A stretch of 64,000 nt of DNA from Linyphia triangularis (GCA_963978545.1 OZ021732.1:45456059-45520058); one strand, 5' to 3'; counted from the stretch's first letter, positions 37,501 to 53,858 are shown. A program made the numbers and translations. Notes: generated from the letters alone by a model not told the origin.

Positions 37501-39906
37501 TAATAAATGTGCTTTAATGAATACATAAATCACATGTGAAAATAATTTCAATGGCCTTTAGTGATGAAAAATGCAAACGTAAAATTGTTTATGCTATATT
37601 TCCGTATTTGACTGTTAAGACGTTGCTTTCTAATATTATACTAAACTTCAACTTAACTAGACATCACTTAGACGATAGATCGTCACAGTGCTCATAGGTA
37701 TTTAATCCATTTTGGCGGAGTGAAGACATAATTCTCGCTAAACCTTATAGCCTTTTGTTCTCTACAGAGTTGTGGTTTGGCGAACATTATGCTTTCACGC
37801 CGCCAAAATGGATTAAATACCTACCGTCTAAGTGATGTCTAGTTAAGTTGAAGTTTAGTATAGTAGATGCCTCACTGGTCGTTCTGTCTGGTGAGGAGGT
37901 TTTCGGATTGTCTGCCATTGCGATACATAAATCCAAAACATTTTTTTAAAAAGATGATCCAAAAGGTTGCAAGCTTCTTTAATTTCCGAGACTTTTCAGC
38001 AGTGTTTCGGTGCATTGTGGCCCTCATTTCTAAGATACAAACAATTAAACCATCTACTATATTTGTGTACCTGTTAAATGCATAAGATGTTGAGTAATTT
38101 CCTCGTCAATGGACTAATTAGAATGCAATGGCACGTTTAAAACCGTTTTATGACTTTAAATTAGTGTATGTACCATTTTTTAGAGAAAATTATTTTTATG
38201 CATCTAAACGAAAAGTGAATATTTATATCAGTAAACATATTTCTTGAACAGATGTATTTATGAAAATAATGTGTTTCATGTGTAAGAAACTAGGGGTGTC
38301 GGTGTGGAACATCGCACACATTCAATTACCTTAATACTGGTCACTGCATTAAAATTTACCATGGATTGGTGTATTTAACCGCCTTAGTTTTCATATAAAG
38401 CATTACCATAGCAATTTTGATCAAAATCGTTAGAGCCGTTTTTTTGGCAATTGCTGAAAACTATAATTTTTTCAATGGCAGCCACCTTATCCGCTTGCGC
38501 AATTTTGACGAAAACCTTAATGATAGGTTCCATGGCCAACTCTAATCCGTATGCCAAAGTTAAACATCATAGGTAAATCCGTTCGTAAGTCATGCTGACC
38601 ACGGACACACACACATTTTATCTAGAACGTGTAAAAATGAAAAAAAAAGAAAAAAGAGGAAGGGTCTGTTTTTTTTTACCGAATCCAATACTCTCACCAA
38701 AATCGCATTCTCCATGTTTATTGTTAACCCAGCAACGTTTTAAAAACATGAACTGTGTGAACGAGATTCTCTTCAAAAAGTCAGAAGAAGATGGGAACAT
38801 CACATCAATGTTTAATTAGCAATATTTGCAATGATTTGGCAGCAATTTGGAAATGTGTTTCTGGAAAGAGCTACTCTCGCATTTCATGGCAAATGGCATG
38901 GCAGTCCACTAATAATGTCCAGAATGCATCACAAAGCAGTGTAAGGGTATATTACATTTTTATTGAAATTTGAAAATAGCATTTGGTTAGATCAATTACT
39001 GTTGTATAGTTTGTTTGCTTTCCAAAACTCACACAACATGATCACTCTTTTCATTTTTTCAGAAATAAACTTATTTATTGGCTAAAATCGAAACATAATC
39101 TCACACTTCCATTTTTGATGTAAATGCATACTAAGGTATAGGATAAGGAGTTTTGTGTGTGGTTATCTTATTAAATGAACTGGATCGTTAAATACTCTAT
39201 CGTTACCTCTACATTGTTAAATATCTATTTATTACTAAACTACTAAAATAAATAATTTGAAATGAAAGATAAAGGGTAAAAAAATTGAAAGACAAATTCT
39301 ATGGTATTTTAGATCAAGGAGATAAGAGTTTCTTTACGTTAGAAAATTTAGTTGCAACTGAGGTCATACGGTGTAGTTTCAATTTTCCCCCAATCACTTA
39401 ATTACTTCTAGAAACAATGACTTTTTCAAACGTCGAGAATAGGACTTTGTCAGATTATGGCAACAAATGCATTGATGCTTGAAATTAATTTGATTACCTG
39501 TATTTTTTACTTTTAATTGGGCAATATGTAATGTAGGGAAATTAAAATATTGCCTTCGGTAAAAAAAATTACTTTCTTTTAGTATTTCTATACGTATTGT
39601 AACGTCCCGAGTCCAAAAAAGTGGCTTAGGGAAAATAGCTAAAAGCTTGATTTACGATGTATCTTCAGTCCAACTTCTGTACATTTATTAGTGGCAATGA
39701 GACCAGAAGTTAAACATTACTTTGTTCACGTGGGATTCTATTAAAGTGTGTTTACCGCTCCGTTAAGTAACAAGTATTTTAAATAAATTTTTTTTATATT
39801 ACAGGATAACTTTTATTTCGACATCGGAATGATTGCGGTGCTTTTGGTATTTTACCGAACGCTTGCCTTCATAGCGTTGCTGATTAAATCAAGCCGGAAG
39901 ACATGA
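2894..39906 (+). CDS. w: white-type ABCG half-transporter, 18 coding exons, 645 aa
   Basis: An ATP-driven half-transporter of the ABCG family. In insects, white pairs with scarlet or brown to move pigment precursors (tryptophan and guanine derivatives) into intracellular granules. The coding exons are 2894-2983, 6610-6769, 18207-18442, 20298-20369, 20895-20993, 23089-23327, 25453-25555, 25878-25949, 27523-27548, 28473-28578, 29834-29965, 31545-31637, 32358-32415, 32494-32571, 33687-33792, 37188-37288, 37410-37474 and 39805-39906. They total 1,938 nt and the frame is unbroken. Walker [10 protein letters not shown] is at about 98-106, the Q-loop YVQQDD at 142-147, the signature SGGEA at 207-211, Walker [11 protein letters not shown] with D230/E231, and the H-loop H263. 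About six membrane segments follow from about 400 to 640. [10 protein letters not shown] rather than CDEPTTGLDS favours white over scarlet or brown. The signature has Ala where insect white has Arg. The start is the first ATG after an acceptor at 2864. White-like paralogues exist in arachnids, so exact orthology is unproven. Confidence 0.93.
2984..6609 (+). other. white intron 1
   Basis: AT-rich, with poly-A runs at 3128-3146 and 5959-5981 and a poly-C run near 6295-6306. I recognise no gene or element with defined ends. Confidence 0.6.
6610..6769 (+). CDS. w: white coding exon 2 (residues 31-83)
   Basis: It runs from a TTCTTGCAG acceptor to a GAG|GTAAAA donor and ends in phase 1. It encodes the block before the ATPase, including [10 protein letters not shown], which matches the YNWHNIDVF stretch known from insect white, and CELKQLLRG, which precedes the first ATPase strand. 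Confidence 0.9.
7973..8595. repeat. Two tandem copies of a 321-bp segment
   Basis: ATTTATTTATTGAAGCATG at 7973 recurs as ATTTATTTACTGAAGCATG at 8294, and the similarity continues to the GTCATGCTGTG blocks near 8282 and 8585. Each unit contains about 95 bp of flank plus the left part of a CATGGGTGC MITE, so the duplication post-dates the MITE insertion. The copies differ by scattered substitutions and small indels. Confidence 0.85.
8390..8632. mobile_element. MITE with CATGGGYGC terminal inverted repeats
   Basis: It starts CATGGGTGCTACCAAGAAGG and ends TACCCGCGCCCATG, so the ends are inverted relative to each other. Related copies lie at 53451-53710 and 54356-54579, sharing a GTGCAATTGC-like block near the left end and CCTGAAAATAATCCTGCC near the right end. 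A partial left half is at 8069-8293. No transposase is present. The superfamily is unassigned and I saw no clear target duplication. Confidence 0.65.
10160..11030. repeat. 108-bp minisatellite, eight units
   Basis: The block ACTATGAAAC recurs at 10191, 10299, 10407, 10515, 10623, 10731, 10839 and 10947, exactly every 108 bp, with over 90% identity by eye. Because 108 is divisible by three, a minus-strand frame of 36-residue repeats stays open over most of the array. One CGA-to-TGA change near 10671 interrupts it. No start context, splice signal or known repeat protein supports coding. Confidence 0.9.
11039..11286. mobile_element. Tc1/mariner-type MITE, about 245 bp
   Basis: The left end TACAAGGTGTCGGTAAATTA is the inverted partner of the right end, whose complement reads TACAGGCGGTCTATAAATTA. 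The match extends through AGTTGGGC, ATGGAG and TCAAATAG, giving inverted repeats of about 43 bp. TA at both edges fits a TA target duplication. There is no coding capacity. It abuts the end of the 108-bp array. Confidence 0.75.
12152..12366 (+). mobile_element. tRNA-derived SINE (family 2), full length
   Basis: The head looks like a tRNA, with an A-box-like GGCTGTGGGGTTAGCTCTCT and a B-box GGTTCGAATCCC. A tRNA-unrelated body follows, then a CCAAACCAACCAACC tail. The flanks are AGCGACTATAAC at 12140-12151 and AGCGACTGTAAC at 12367-12378, a duplication with one mismatch. The head differs from that of family 1, but the AACC tail is shared. Confidence 0.85.
13345..13960 (+). repeat. Interspersed repeat, TGTGCGATGTTCC family, near full length
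   Basis: It opens ACATAGGGTAATGAAAGTAT and closes with GTAATTGAAAGTTGTGCGAT then GTTCCACACCCC. A second, truncated copy follows in the same orientation. Inside are a long A/T run and blocks shared with 828-1210. No transposase-like frame is seen. Classification is open. Confidence 0.6.
13985..14480 (+). repeat. Interspersed repeat, TGTGCGATGTTCC family, second copy
   Basis: It opens ACATAGGATAATGAAAATAT like the copy before it and shares the TGTCTGTGTGTACGTGG, CCTACGATG and TTTTGATCAAAATTGCT blocks with the copies at 30726 and 38284. The right terminal block is missing. Confidence 0.55.
16090..16140 (+). repeat. Right-end fragment of the TGTGCGATGTTCC repeat family
   Basis: GTGTAATTGAAAGCCGTGCG followed by ATGTTCCCTACTCTTAG matches the right end of the copy at 13345-13960 with a few substitutions. 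The rest of the element is absent. Confidence 0.5.
16987..17262 (+). mobile_element. Possible solo LTR
   Basis: The stretch begins TGTAACGTTCTGAG and ends GGTTCTTACA, giving TG...CA ends with a 5-bp inverted match (TGTAA/TTACA). AATAAA lies near 17144 in the plus orientation, and the GC-richer internal block (17018-17100) differs from the surroundings. A clean target duplication is not visible (left GCATC, right TCTGC), so this is tentative. Confidence 0.35.
18207..18442 (+). CDS. w: white coding exon 3 (residues 84-162)
   Basis: It runs from a GCATTTTAG acceptor to a CAG|GTAAGT donor. It carries Walker [10 protein letters not shown] (98-106), which binds ATP phosphates, the Q-loop in [10 protein letters not shown] (142-151) and EHLTFQ. 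These are characteristic of white-group ABCG proteins. Confidence 0.97.
18443..20297 (+). other. white intron 3
   Basis: It contains the full-length SINE at 18719-18902 and several poly-T runs (18967-19008, 19125-19150, 19553-19582). Nothing else is recognised. Confidence 0.55.
18719..18902 (-). mobile_element. tRNA-derived SINE (family 1), full length
   Basis: Read on the minus strand, it starts with a tRNA-like head: an A-box-like TATAGTGGTTAGCGTAC and a B-box GGTTCGAGTCCC. It ends in an AACCAACCAA tail. CTGATGCTATTAAGA flanks it at 18704-18718 and 18903-18917, an exact 15-bp target duplication. It is about 184 bp and nearly identical to the copy at 48123. Confidence 0.92.
20298..20369 (+). 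CDS. w: white coding exon 4 (residues 163-186)
   Basis: A 72-nt exon between a TGACAG acceptor and a GAG|GTTTGT donor. It encodes [14 protein letters not shown] and then VDQVILE, the helical segment between the Q-loop and the signature; white has AMVRMPRH and VDQVIQE there. Confidence 0.93.
20370..20894 (+). other. white intron 4
   Basis: Plain AT-rich sequence with a poly-T run near 20687-20707; nothing recognised. Confidence 0.6.
20895..20993 (+). CDS. w: white coding exon 5 (residues 187-219), ABC signature
   Basis: It runs from a TTTTTAG acceptor to a GAG|GTATGT donor. It encodes [11 protein letters not shown] and the signature [14 protein letters not shown], which completes the ATP site of the partner subunit. 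The residue after SGGE is Ala (211), whereas Drosophila white has Arg. Confidence 0.95.
20994..23088 (+). other. white intron 5
   Basis: Mostly AT-rich. The stretch at about 22150-22640 is noticeably GC-richer (for example GGGCAGAGATGGAGAGGCTA near 22491) and may be an old element, but I found no ends and no open domain. Confidence 0.45.
23089..23327 (+). CDS. w: white coding exon 6 (residues 220-298), Walker B and H-loop
   Basis: It encodes [13 protein letters not shown] (Walker B Asp230, catalytic Glu231, D-loop), [14 protein letters not shown] with switch His263, and [15 protein letters not shown]. It ends in phase 2 before GTTCTT, a donor weaker than its neighbours but required by the frame into exon 7. 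It is GC-richer than the flanking introns. Confidence 0.96.
23328..25452 (+). other. white intron 6
   Basis: It contains the hAT-type element at 23845-24569. The remaining sequence is AT-rich without recognised features. Confidence 0.55.
23845..24569. mobile_element. hAT-type non-autonomous element, 725 bp
   Basis: The left end CAGCGTCAGCCACTACG and the complement of the right end, CAGCGTTCTCCACTAAC, form short imperfect inverted repeats. An exact 8-bp duplication CTATAGAG lies at 23837-23844 and 24570-24577. GGCCCGC-rich blocks sit just inside both ends. CAGNG termini and 8-bp duplications are characteristic of hAT elements. No intact transposase frame is present. Confidence 0.85.
25453..25555 (+). 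CDS. w: white coding exon 7 (residues 299-333)
   Basis: It runs from a TCTTCCCAG acceptor to a GCA|GTAAGT donor. It encodes [19 protein letters not shown] and then IPGREVES. The [11 protein letters not shown] and PGREIES blocks are white-family hallmarks in the linker between the ATPase and the membrane domain. Confidence 0.96.
25878..25949 (+). CDS. w: white coding exon 8 (residues 334-357)
   Basis: A 72-nt exon between an ATTTCAG acceptor and a TCA|GTAAGT donor. It encodes the poorly conserved linker [12 protein letters not shown] (compare KICDNF in insect white). It is supported by its splice sites and its in-frame fit. Confidence 0.85.
25950..27522 (+). other. white intron 8
   Basis: It contains the antisense reverse-transcriptase remnant at 26945-27415. 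The rest is AT-rich and unassigned. Confidence 0.55.
26945..27415 (-). pseudogene. Degenerate reverse transcriptase fragment of a retroelement
   Basis: On the minus strand one frame, broken by two in-frame stops, reads RQKNGIPLG, then [16 protein letters not shown], then the catalytic-box-like [10 protein letters not shown], then [27 protein letters not shown] and [18 protein letters not shown]. The order (PLG block, FLHTYE, YIDD, YLD, YDKR-like) follows the palm of a reverse transcriptase with a YIDD active site. It resembles sequences I recall as uncharacterised metazoan RT proteins, perhaps Penelope-related, but I cannot assign the clade. It is a dead fragment inside white intron 8. Confidence 0.75.
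27523..27548 (+). CDS. w: white coding exon 9 (residues 358-365), 26-nt micro-exon
   Basis: Between a T-rich TTTTTAG acceptor and a TAG|GTAAGT donor it encodes VAGLKLTS and ends in phase 2. Exons 8 and 10 have incompatible phases without it (exon 8 ends in phase 0 and exon 10 starts in phase 2). In fly white the segment before the TW.MQFRAVLWR motif is of similar length. Confidence 0.8.
27549..28472 (+). other. white intron 9
   Basis: AT-rich sequence; nothing recognised. Confidence 0.6.
28473..28578 (+). CDS. w: white coding exon 10 (residues 366-401)
   Basis: It encodes [17 protein letters not shown] and then [14 protein letters not shown], matching the QFRAVLWRSW...KEPLL.KVRLIQ block of insect white. 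This is the amphipathic connector helix and the start of membrane helix 1. Confidence 0.96.
28579..29833 (+). other. white intron 10
   Basis: AT-rich sequence; no element with definable ends seen. Confidence 0.55.
29834..29965 (+). CDS. w: white coding exon 11 (residues 402-445)
   Basis: It runs from a TTCCTTAG acceptor to an AAT|GTAAGC donor. It encodes the first membrane helix [11 protein letters not shown] and the second segment starting [16 protein letters not shown], as in the [20 protein letters not shown] block of white. Confidence 0.96.
29966..31544 (+). other. white intron 11
   Basis: It contains a minus-oriented TGTGCGATGTTCC-family repeat (30726-31330) and a poly-G run near 31054-31067. 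No other feature is recognised. Confidence 0.5.
30726..31330 (-). repeat. Interspersed repeat, TGTGCGATGTTCC family, minus orientation
   Basis: It begins GGGATGTGGAACATCGCACA, the complement of the family's right end, followed by AATACTGGTCACTGCATT. Further along, ATTTTGATCAAAATCGTTGA and GGCAATTGCTGAAAA match the copy at 38284. Confidence 0.6.
31545..31637 (+). CDS. w: white coding exon 12 (residues 446-476)
   Basis: It runs from a TTTTGCAG acceptor to a GAG|GTGAGA donor. It encodes [20 protein letters not shown] and then TIAE, the cytosolic loop that in white reads [23 protein letters not shown]. Confidence 0.96.
31638..32357 (+). other. white intron 12
   Basis: AT-rich sequence; nothing recognised. 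Confidence 0.6.
32358..32415 (+). CDS. w: white coding exon 13 (residues 477-495)
   Basis: A 58-nt exon ending in phase 1. It encodes the hydrophobic helix [19 protein letters not shown] (the last Gly is completed by the next exon), equivalent to the LTVPLVFTAIAYPMIG helix of white. Confidence 0.92.
32494..32571 (+). CDS. w: white coding exon 14 (residues 496-521)
   Basis: It follows a 78-nt intron, the shortest in the gene. It encodes [20 protein letters not shown] and then TGASF, another membrane helix. It enters and leaves in phase 1. Confidence 0.93.
32572..33686 (+). other. white intron 14, with a degenerate tandem pair
   Basis: TTGACTAATCCAGATTACCAG at 32748 is echoed by TTGACTAACCTAGATTATCG near 32914, and both are followed by a GGTGAAA(T/C)CGA block, so an old duplication of about 165 bp is likely. 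Nothing else is recognised. Confidence 0.4.
33687..33792 (+). CDS. w: white coding exon 15 (residues 522-556)
   Basis: It encodes [20 protein letters not shown] and then [11 protein letters not shown], matching the SCASSSTSMALSVGPP and LLFGGFFLNSG blocks of white: a membrane helix and the start of the extracellular loop. It ends in phase 2 at GG|GTGAGT. Confidence 0.97.
35146..35706. mobile_element. Palindromic (fold-back) mariner remnant
   Basis: Two copies of the same mariner end are joined in opposite orientation around a loop of about 35 bp near 35410-35445. The outer ends are TACAAGGTGAGACGG and its complement CGGTCTCACCTTGTA. The right arm (about 35440-35630, plus strand) encodes the end of a mariner transposase: [13 protein letters not shown], then [19 protein letters not shown] and a stop. 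The left arm encodes the same part on the minus strand with changes. The N-terminus and DDD catalytic core are absent, so it cannot move by itself. Confidence 0.85.
36310..36534. mobile_element. piggyBac-type MITE (TTAACCCTTTGC ends), copy 1
   Basis: It starts TTAACCCTTTGCACACGAAG and ends GCTCGAGCGCAAAGGGTTAG. The CCCTTTGC inverted repeats next to TTAA match the target preference of piggyBac elements. The right-hand TTAA has decayed to TTAG. The inner blocks GCCTTTTTCGCGCG and CAGTCATTGGCCTTGCATCG are shared with copies at 54632 and 56312. Confidence 0.8.
37188..37288 (+). CDS. w: white coding exon 16 (residues 557-590)
   Basis: It encodes [20 protein letters not shown] and then ALVINQWSS, which matches [27 protein letters not shown] of white: the large extracellular loop before the last helix. 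It ends in phase 1. Confidence 0.97.
37410..37474 (+). CDS. w: white coding exon 17 (residues 591-612)
   Basis: It encodes [20 protein letters not shown], keeping the Cys pair that ABCG proteins typically use for a disulphide in this loop (white: C-x-n-TTCPSSGKVILETLNFS). A GAG|GTATGG donor follows. Confidence 0.93.
37637..37862. mobile_element. Hairpin MITE, 226 bp
   Basis: The left arm TATACTAAACTTCAACTTAA and on through ATTTAATCCATTTTGGCGG is the inverted copy of the right arm CCGCCAAAATGGATTAAATA and on through GTTGAAGTTTAGTATA. The arms are about 65-80 bp with an insertion in the left one. TA edges would fit a Tc1/mariner-type target. There is no coding capacity. Confidence 0.75.
38284..38640 (-). 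repeat. Interspersed repeat, TGTGCGATGTTCC family, minus orientation
   Basis: It starts AGGGGTGTCGGTGTGGAACA then TCGCACAC, the complement of the family's right end, followed by AATACTGGTCACTGCATTAA. It runs through GATCAAAATCGTTAGAG and the GACCACGGACACACACAC block that pairs with GTGTGTCTGTGTGTACG in the copy at 13985. Confidence 0.6.
39805..39906 (+). CDS. w: white coding exon 18 (residues 613-645) and stop
   Basis: It runs from an ATTACAG acceptor to TGA. It encodes [20 protein letters not shown] and then [13 protein letters not shown], the last membrane helix with a short basic cytosolic end, as in LDYVGLAILIVSFRVLAYLALRLRARRKE of white. Confidence 0.96.
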   Translation, partial: DNFYFDIGMIAVLLVFYRTLAFIALLIKSSRKT

Positions 39907-40711
39907 GTATTAAAACTATTGAAGTGTTTTACTACATCGTTACAAACACCAGTTGAAGAAATGGATTTGGGATTGAGTAACAAGGTAAAAGGGCTCAGGC
40001 AAAAAATAAGTTCAGTACCCTTATTATAAAATTGAACTCTTGGTGTCATCTTTTCGTGCATGAGGAAACTATGACAGTACGCCATCATTTTTTAGGTAAC
40101 ATTAGGTCACATAAAATTAACCACAAGAAAAGCATAAATTTGTCTTTTCCAGAAGAATTTTTTTTTTTTTTTTGCTTTTCTTGAAATCGATTTGCAAAGA
40201 CTAAGATTATATTTACCCTGGACCCTTCAGTAGGTGATGTTATCTTATAAGAAAACAGAAGAAATTCATTTTTGTACCATAGATAAAAAATAATTACAGA
40301 ATGTTTACTCAAAGGAGACGTTTAAAATAGTTTTCAAAACAACCAATTTGTGATTATATTAGCATGAACTAGACATTTGACATTTTGTGAGTTTTGCTTT
40401 GAAAAAGCGGGTTTATATTATCGAATTAAACCTGCTTTTCAACCTAAATTTTTTGTAAAAAAACTAATGGTCAAAAACCTAGATATGTTAGAGTTGTAGT
40501 ATTTTTTAATAGTTTTGTGTGTGTGTGTGTAGTATAATTACCACATCAAGTGTAAATTAGATAAAGTTTTTTTTTTTTACTTCTGTTGTTTTATAATTGA
40601 GCAAATTAGTTTTTAACGTTAAAGTAATCGATTTCATGTCATTTGTTTAAAGCAATATTATTAAACTATTTTTAGTATACCTATATATGTTGACATAATC
40701 AGTGTTCATAA

Positions 40712-40717
40712 AATAAA
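40712..40717 (+). promoter_or_regulatory. Candidate poly(A) signal of white
   Basis: AATAAA about 0.8 kb after the stop, followed within 20-40 nt by GT-rich TTTTGTTACATGTTTGCCTG. It is the first good match on the plus strand downstream of exon 18. AT-richness makes chance matches common. Confidence 0.35.
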
Positions 40718-43700
40718 ATTTTAGGTTTTGTTACATGTTTGCCTGTATATACAAACAAGTGAACCACTTTTACAAAGTCCACTAAAGATAGAATCATTTT
40801 ATATATTTAAAAATATATTATTCTATATATTTCTAGTACACTACTTTGTTAAATACTGAGATGGCACTTCCTAGTTAATATTTAGATTATCATATGGTTA
40901 GAGTACAATGTATCAATTTCATACATTCCTGAATAATAAAATATTAATTATTAAATGATCAAAAAAATAAATTAAATATTAATTTTTTTTTATCAAGCAA
41001 TCACTAAACCAATTTGTGAAGTGTCATGTTTTTATCAGAAAAAATCAATCACAGACCATCTGATGGAATATCTGTTTTTTTGTTTGAAAATCAATTGTAA
41101 CAGAATCATGTCTTATGTATATTTAATAAAAAATATTTTATAGTTGACTCATTAGTCTATTTAATACATACCTACCTATATATCATGGGAGAAATTTAAA
41201 ATAAAACTTGCACATTTGATATCCAATTACTAAAGCAATAAATTAAAATCAAGTTGAAAACTTTTACAAAAAAGATGCTTCTTAAGAACACTTACCTATC
41301 CTATACATCTTTAGCTTTTACTGGTTGTGGTATGGATATGAAGAGGTGCTATTTCAGATGTCGGTGCCTTGTTATCTTAGCAAGTTCAAAATTACAACTT
41401 TTTTACATTTACAGTACAATAGGGCTATTGCGTAATTATTACACCAGAAAACTTCTAATAACAAATAAGCTTTCACAGAAACACATACAATAGGAAAATT
41501 ATAGCTATAGATTCTCTAGTTGAAAAATTTAAAGATGCATATCTAACAATGTCTAAGACTATCAATACTTCAAAGGCTACCAGTGACTTGGTATAAAAGC
41601 ATCATGCAATTGACTAGACTAATGGGAAGGAACTTCCAATATCTTTGTAATGTCACAGCCAGAATTATTTTGCTGCAACCTAGAATATTGGAAACTTTTA
41701 GAGCACTGCCATTGTATTTCATTTAAAAAAATTTCAGAATTTTACAGGAATTAAGAACTTTTCTAATCAGTTAAAACCCAAGTAAACTTGCAAAATCAGT
41801 AACAATGAGATATATCCTAAAACTATTGAGAACAGACATGCTAAGTCCCAAATATAAAAAAATAGTTATTCGACTAATTAGTTTTCACACTTTGACTAAA
41901 CATAAAACTAATTGTTAAAACTAATCATAATTTGTGACATTTTGTACATACATAGTAGACCATTGTTCAAAAATGTGATTGAAAATGTTATTGTGCATAA
42001 TTATTGTCAAACAAACATTACTAAGTCAATGTAGGAAACAAAATTTTGTAATTTTGAAAATGTTGCTATATTGAATTTGACGCTTTTGTTAATACACTCT
42101 CCAAACATAAAACTCAAATAAGTATTCAGCCAAAAGTAAATCTAAGCAAACTTTATTAAAGTGTTAGTATCTACAACAGTAAAACTTCCAAAAAATGTAC
42201 AAAACCTACCAACACCAGCCAGTAAGTAATAACAGGTAAATATACACTTATAAACTATACATTTGAGGATTTTATAAAAACATACAAGGACTCCAACAAG
42301 GCACCAGGACAAGATACATTTATATAGGGTATAATATGTATTTAACCAAGCAGATTGGATATGAAATTCTCTGAAGAGATTATTCAATGAAGATCTCTAT
42401 AACTTGCATTGGTATACTTTGAATCCTGAAACAATTAAATTCGTAACTTGAATAATTATAAATAAACAAAATATTTATTAAATAAAATTTTTAGCAGCTG
42501 TAAATTGAAACAAAAATAGCCTATCAAAGCACACTAGTCAATATAGTAGAAACTCATGAATATTTGCACAAATGTTGGTTGTGAGCATGATTAAAGTATA
42601 ACTTAATCAACACTTAATAAAAATGTAAGTATAAAATGCTGGTAATTTTTGTTTCATAAGAAATGCAGATCAGGGTGGCCACGGAATTCAGAAAAAAAAG
42701 TTTCTTGATAGATTTTTAAACAATTCTCTGATTTTAAGATAATTTTTTTTTTTTTTCAAATTTCCCCAATTTTCCAGATGTGTACACACCTTGATCAAAT
42801 AGAGCATGTATGCTAAAGAGGTAATAGGCCAATTTTTTAAAAAAAATTATGGTGGTAATGAAAAGTTTAAATTATTCTGTAATATTAAACTTCTAACAAT
42901 TACCACCAAAATATGAATGAAAAAGGAAACGCACTACCCCCCCCCCCCCCAAAAAAAAAAGAATTCCAGTGTGCCTCAAATGATACAAATATTTAATCAG
43001 AACCATTTAGAATCAATGCAGAGCTCTGGTTAAATGTTTTTGTTATTTATGGTGGAGATCCAACTTTTTGCAGTACAATTCTTCTGAGACAATGCTGATA
43101 ATAAGAATGAATGGTTTTTGATCCATTGTAAGTTCTTTTTGACAAAGACAATGAATTATGTTTCTTACTTTTTGCCACATTCACAGTTTTAACAACCTAT
43201 CAGTTGGTTAAGCTGGAACCGCAATTATTAAAGCTAAGTCCCAAAAACAAAATGTTTTAATAACAGTGCAAATTATGCAGGTTATTTTTCTTATTTGTCT
43301 TTTGTGAAATACCATGACCAGGATATTTATTCCAACATTTTGATTACAAGTGACCTAAGTGCAACTAGAATTTTGATTAATAATGCCTTATATTAACAAA
43401 TGCATAAATATTCACAGGGTTTTAAATCATTGGACAGTGTGTGCATTTAGTTTTGAGAAACAAGACATGGAAAAGTCTGGGCAACATTTATGATAATGCT
43501 AATTAAAAGATTTTAAATAACTCATACATCAATAATTTTGATTATTCTGGCATTAAAAACAAACTTTAACAGAATTTTCCAACTCTGTGAAAACTCCTTT
43601 TAATATAGTATTTCAAGGAAAAGGTAAGAAAAGGAACAATATAGGGAAATAACAATGAGATAAATTATTCATAAATTCAAGACTGTAAAGTGTCATAAAA

Positions 43701-43941
43701 TATGTATCAATACTTATAGCTAGGCTTGTGATACCGAATTATTGCTATTTTTAATGAAAAAGGATGCTAAAAGAAATTGATTTTCAAGAAATTACACCTC
43801 ATTTAGCAATCAAGATAGACTATGGTCAATATTCTTCTAACAAAGACAATTTAAGTAAATTTTCTTACTTGAGAAGTTTGTGCTTAATCAAAATACACTG
43901 TACTAAACTTTCTTAAAAAAATTATTAAGTAGAAATCAGGA

Positions 43942-43960
43942 TTTATTCATGCATTTATTG
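43942..43960 (-). promoter_or_regulatory. Candidate poly(A) signals of IDI1
   Basis: Two AATAAA motifs on the minus strand (TTTATT on the plus strand) lie about 360-380 nt beyond the IDI1 stop. They are plausible by position only. Confidence 0.35.
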
Positions 43961-44318
43961 AAATAAGTTTTGTTTGTAAATATTAGTTTAAGATAGATAT
44001 TTTTTTTTTTTATCTTTCCATGTATAATTAGTAAAAAGAGAGTAAAATAGTTCCAATGGAGGGGGAAAAAAAAAACACTAAAAATAGTTACTATTCGCCA
44101 ACAACAGGAAAACAAAAAGTAGAAGTAAAAAGTAAAACATAAAGTAGTCTTTGTATTTGTGAAAAAGGGGACCAACACTATACTACTTTGAATCAATAAA
44201 AGACACCTGATAACGAGTTTTTAGTAACTTTTAAATAAAGTAGGTGCCTAATACAATTGGATATAAATACTTAAAATTAATTTTTATATGAAGTGGTTAA
44301 GACTTACTTCTTTTATCA

Positions 44319-53450
<9,132 letters not shown>

Positions 53451-53710
53451 AGAGGGCCGCCAGGAGGTGCACTTGCACTCTCCTGGAATTTGAATATACA
53501 GTGGAGAAAAGTTGCATAGATCACTAGAAAAGTGAGACTGGAAAGAGATTATAAATTATTAAATCGAACAGAAATTTATAACAAAAATATATTTTACTAT
53601 TTCATTAAGAAATCCAATTAAAAAATTAAGGTTTGGAACAAAATTTAACCACCTTGCACCCTGTCGTAGGATATCTGCACCCCCTGAAAATAATCCTGCC
53701 GCCTTACATG
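53451..53710. mobile_element. MITE of the CATGGGYGC family, divergent copy
   Basis: The left end AGAGGGCCGCCAGGAGGTGC then ACTTGCAC, and the right end CCCCTGAAAATAATCCTGCC then GCC, correspond to the ends of the element at 8390-8632. The terminal CATGGG has decayed on the left. No coding capacity. Confidence 0.5.
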
Positions 53711-53858
53711 ATTTCCGTTTCCGAAAAGATAATTTAAGTGGAAGGAGTTCGAAGGGTTCCAATTGTCTCCTCACTTTTGAATTTTTGGTGATTTTCCAGT
53801 TTGCCCCTTTACTTGAGGAGCCTCTTTGGTATCCAATGCCGCTCCTGGTCGCATCCAT
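53708..53858 (-). CDS. Tentative first exon on the minus strand, unknown product
   Basis: An ATG at 53856-53858 opens a Lys/Arg/Ser-rich frame (MDATRSGIGYQRGSSSKG...) that reaches a consensus donor GTAAGG at the edge of the MITE, after 50 codons plus 1 nt. A basic N-terminus would suit an organelle-targeting leader, and the position and phase would allow it to be an early IDI1 exon. No conserved motif proves it. It could equally be chance. Confidence 0.2.

Larger units (their letters stand above)
37475..39804 (+). other. white intron 17
   Basis: It holds the hairpin element at 37637-37862 and a TGTGCGATGTTCC-family repeat at 38284-38640. Near 39530-39590, GTAGGGAAATTAAAATATTG resembles the left end of that same family. 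Confidence 0.5.
39907..44318. other. Interval between the convergent white and IDI1 stop codons
   Basis: No coding region is recognised. The stretch is AT-rich, with a (TG)n run near 40514-40530, a poly-C/poly-A junction at 42939-42960 and a CAGGGTGGCCACGG motif near 42671 that recalls the CAGGGTTTCC elements further right. The 3' UTRs of both genes presumably occupy its edges. Confidence 0.55.

Noticed and set aside
40514..40530. (TG)n run as a regulatory element
   Set aside because: A short simple repeat of a kind common in such genomes, with no further evidence.
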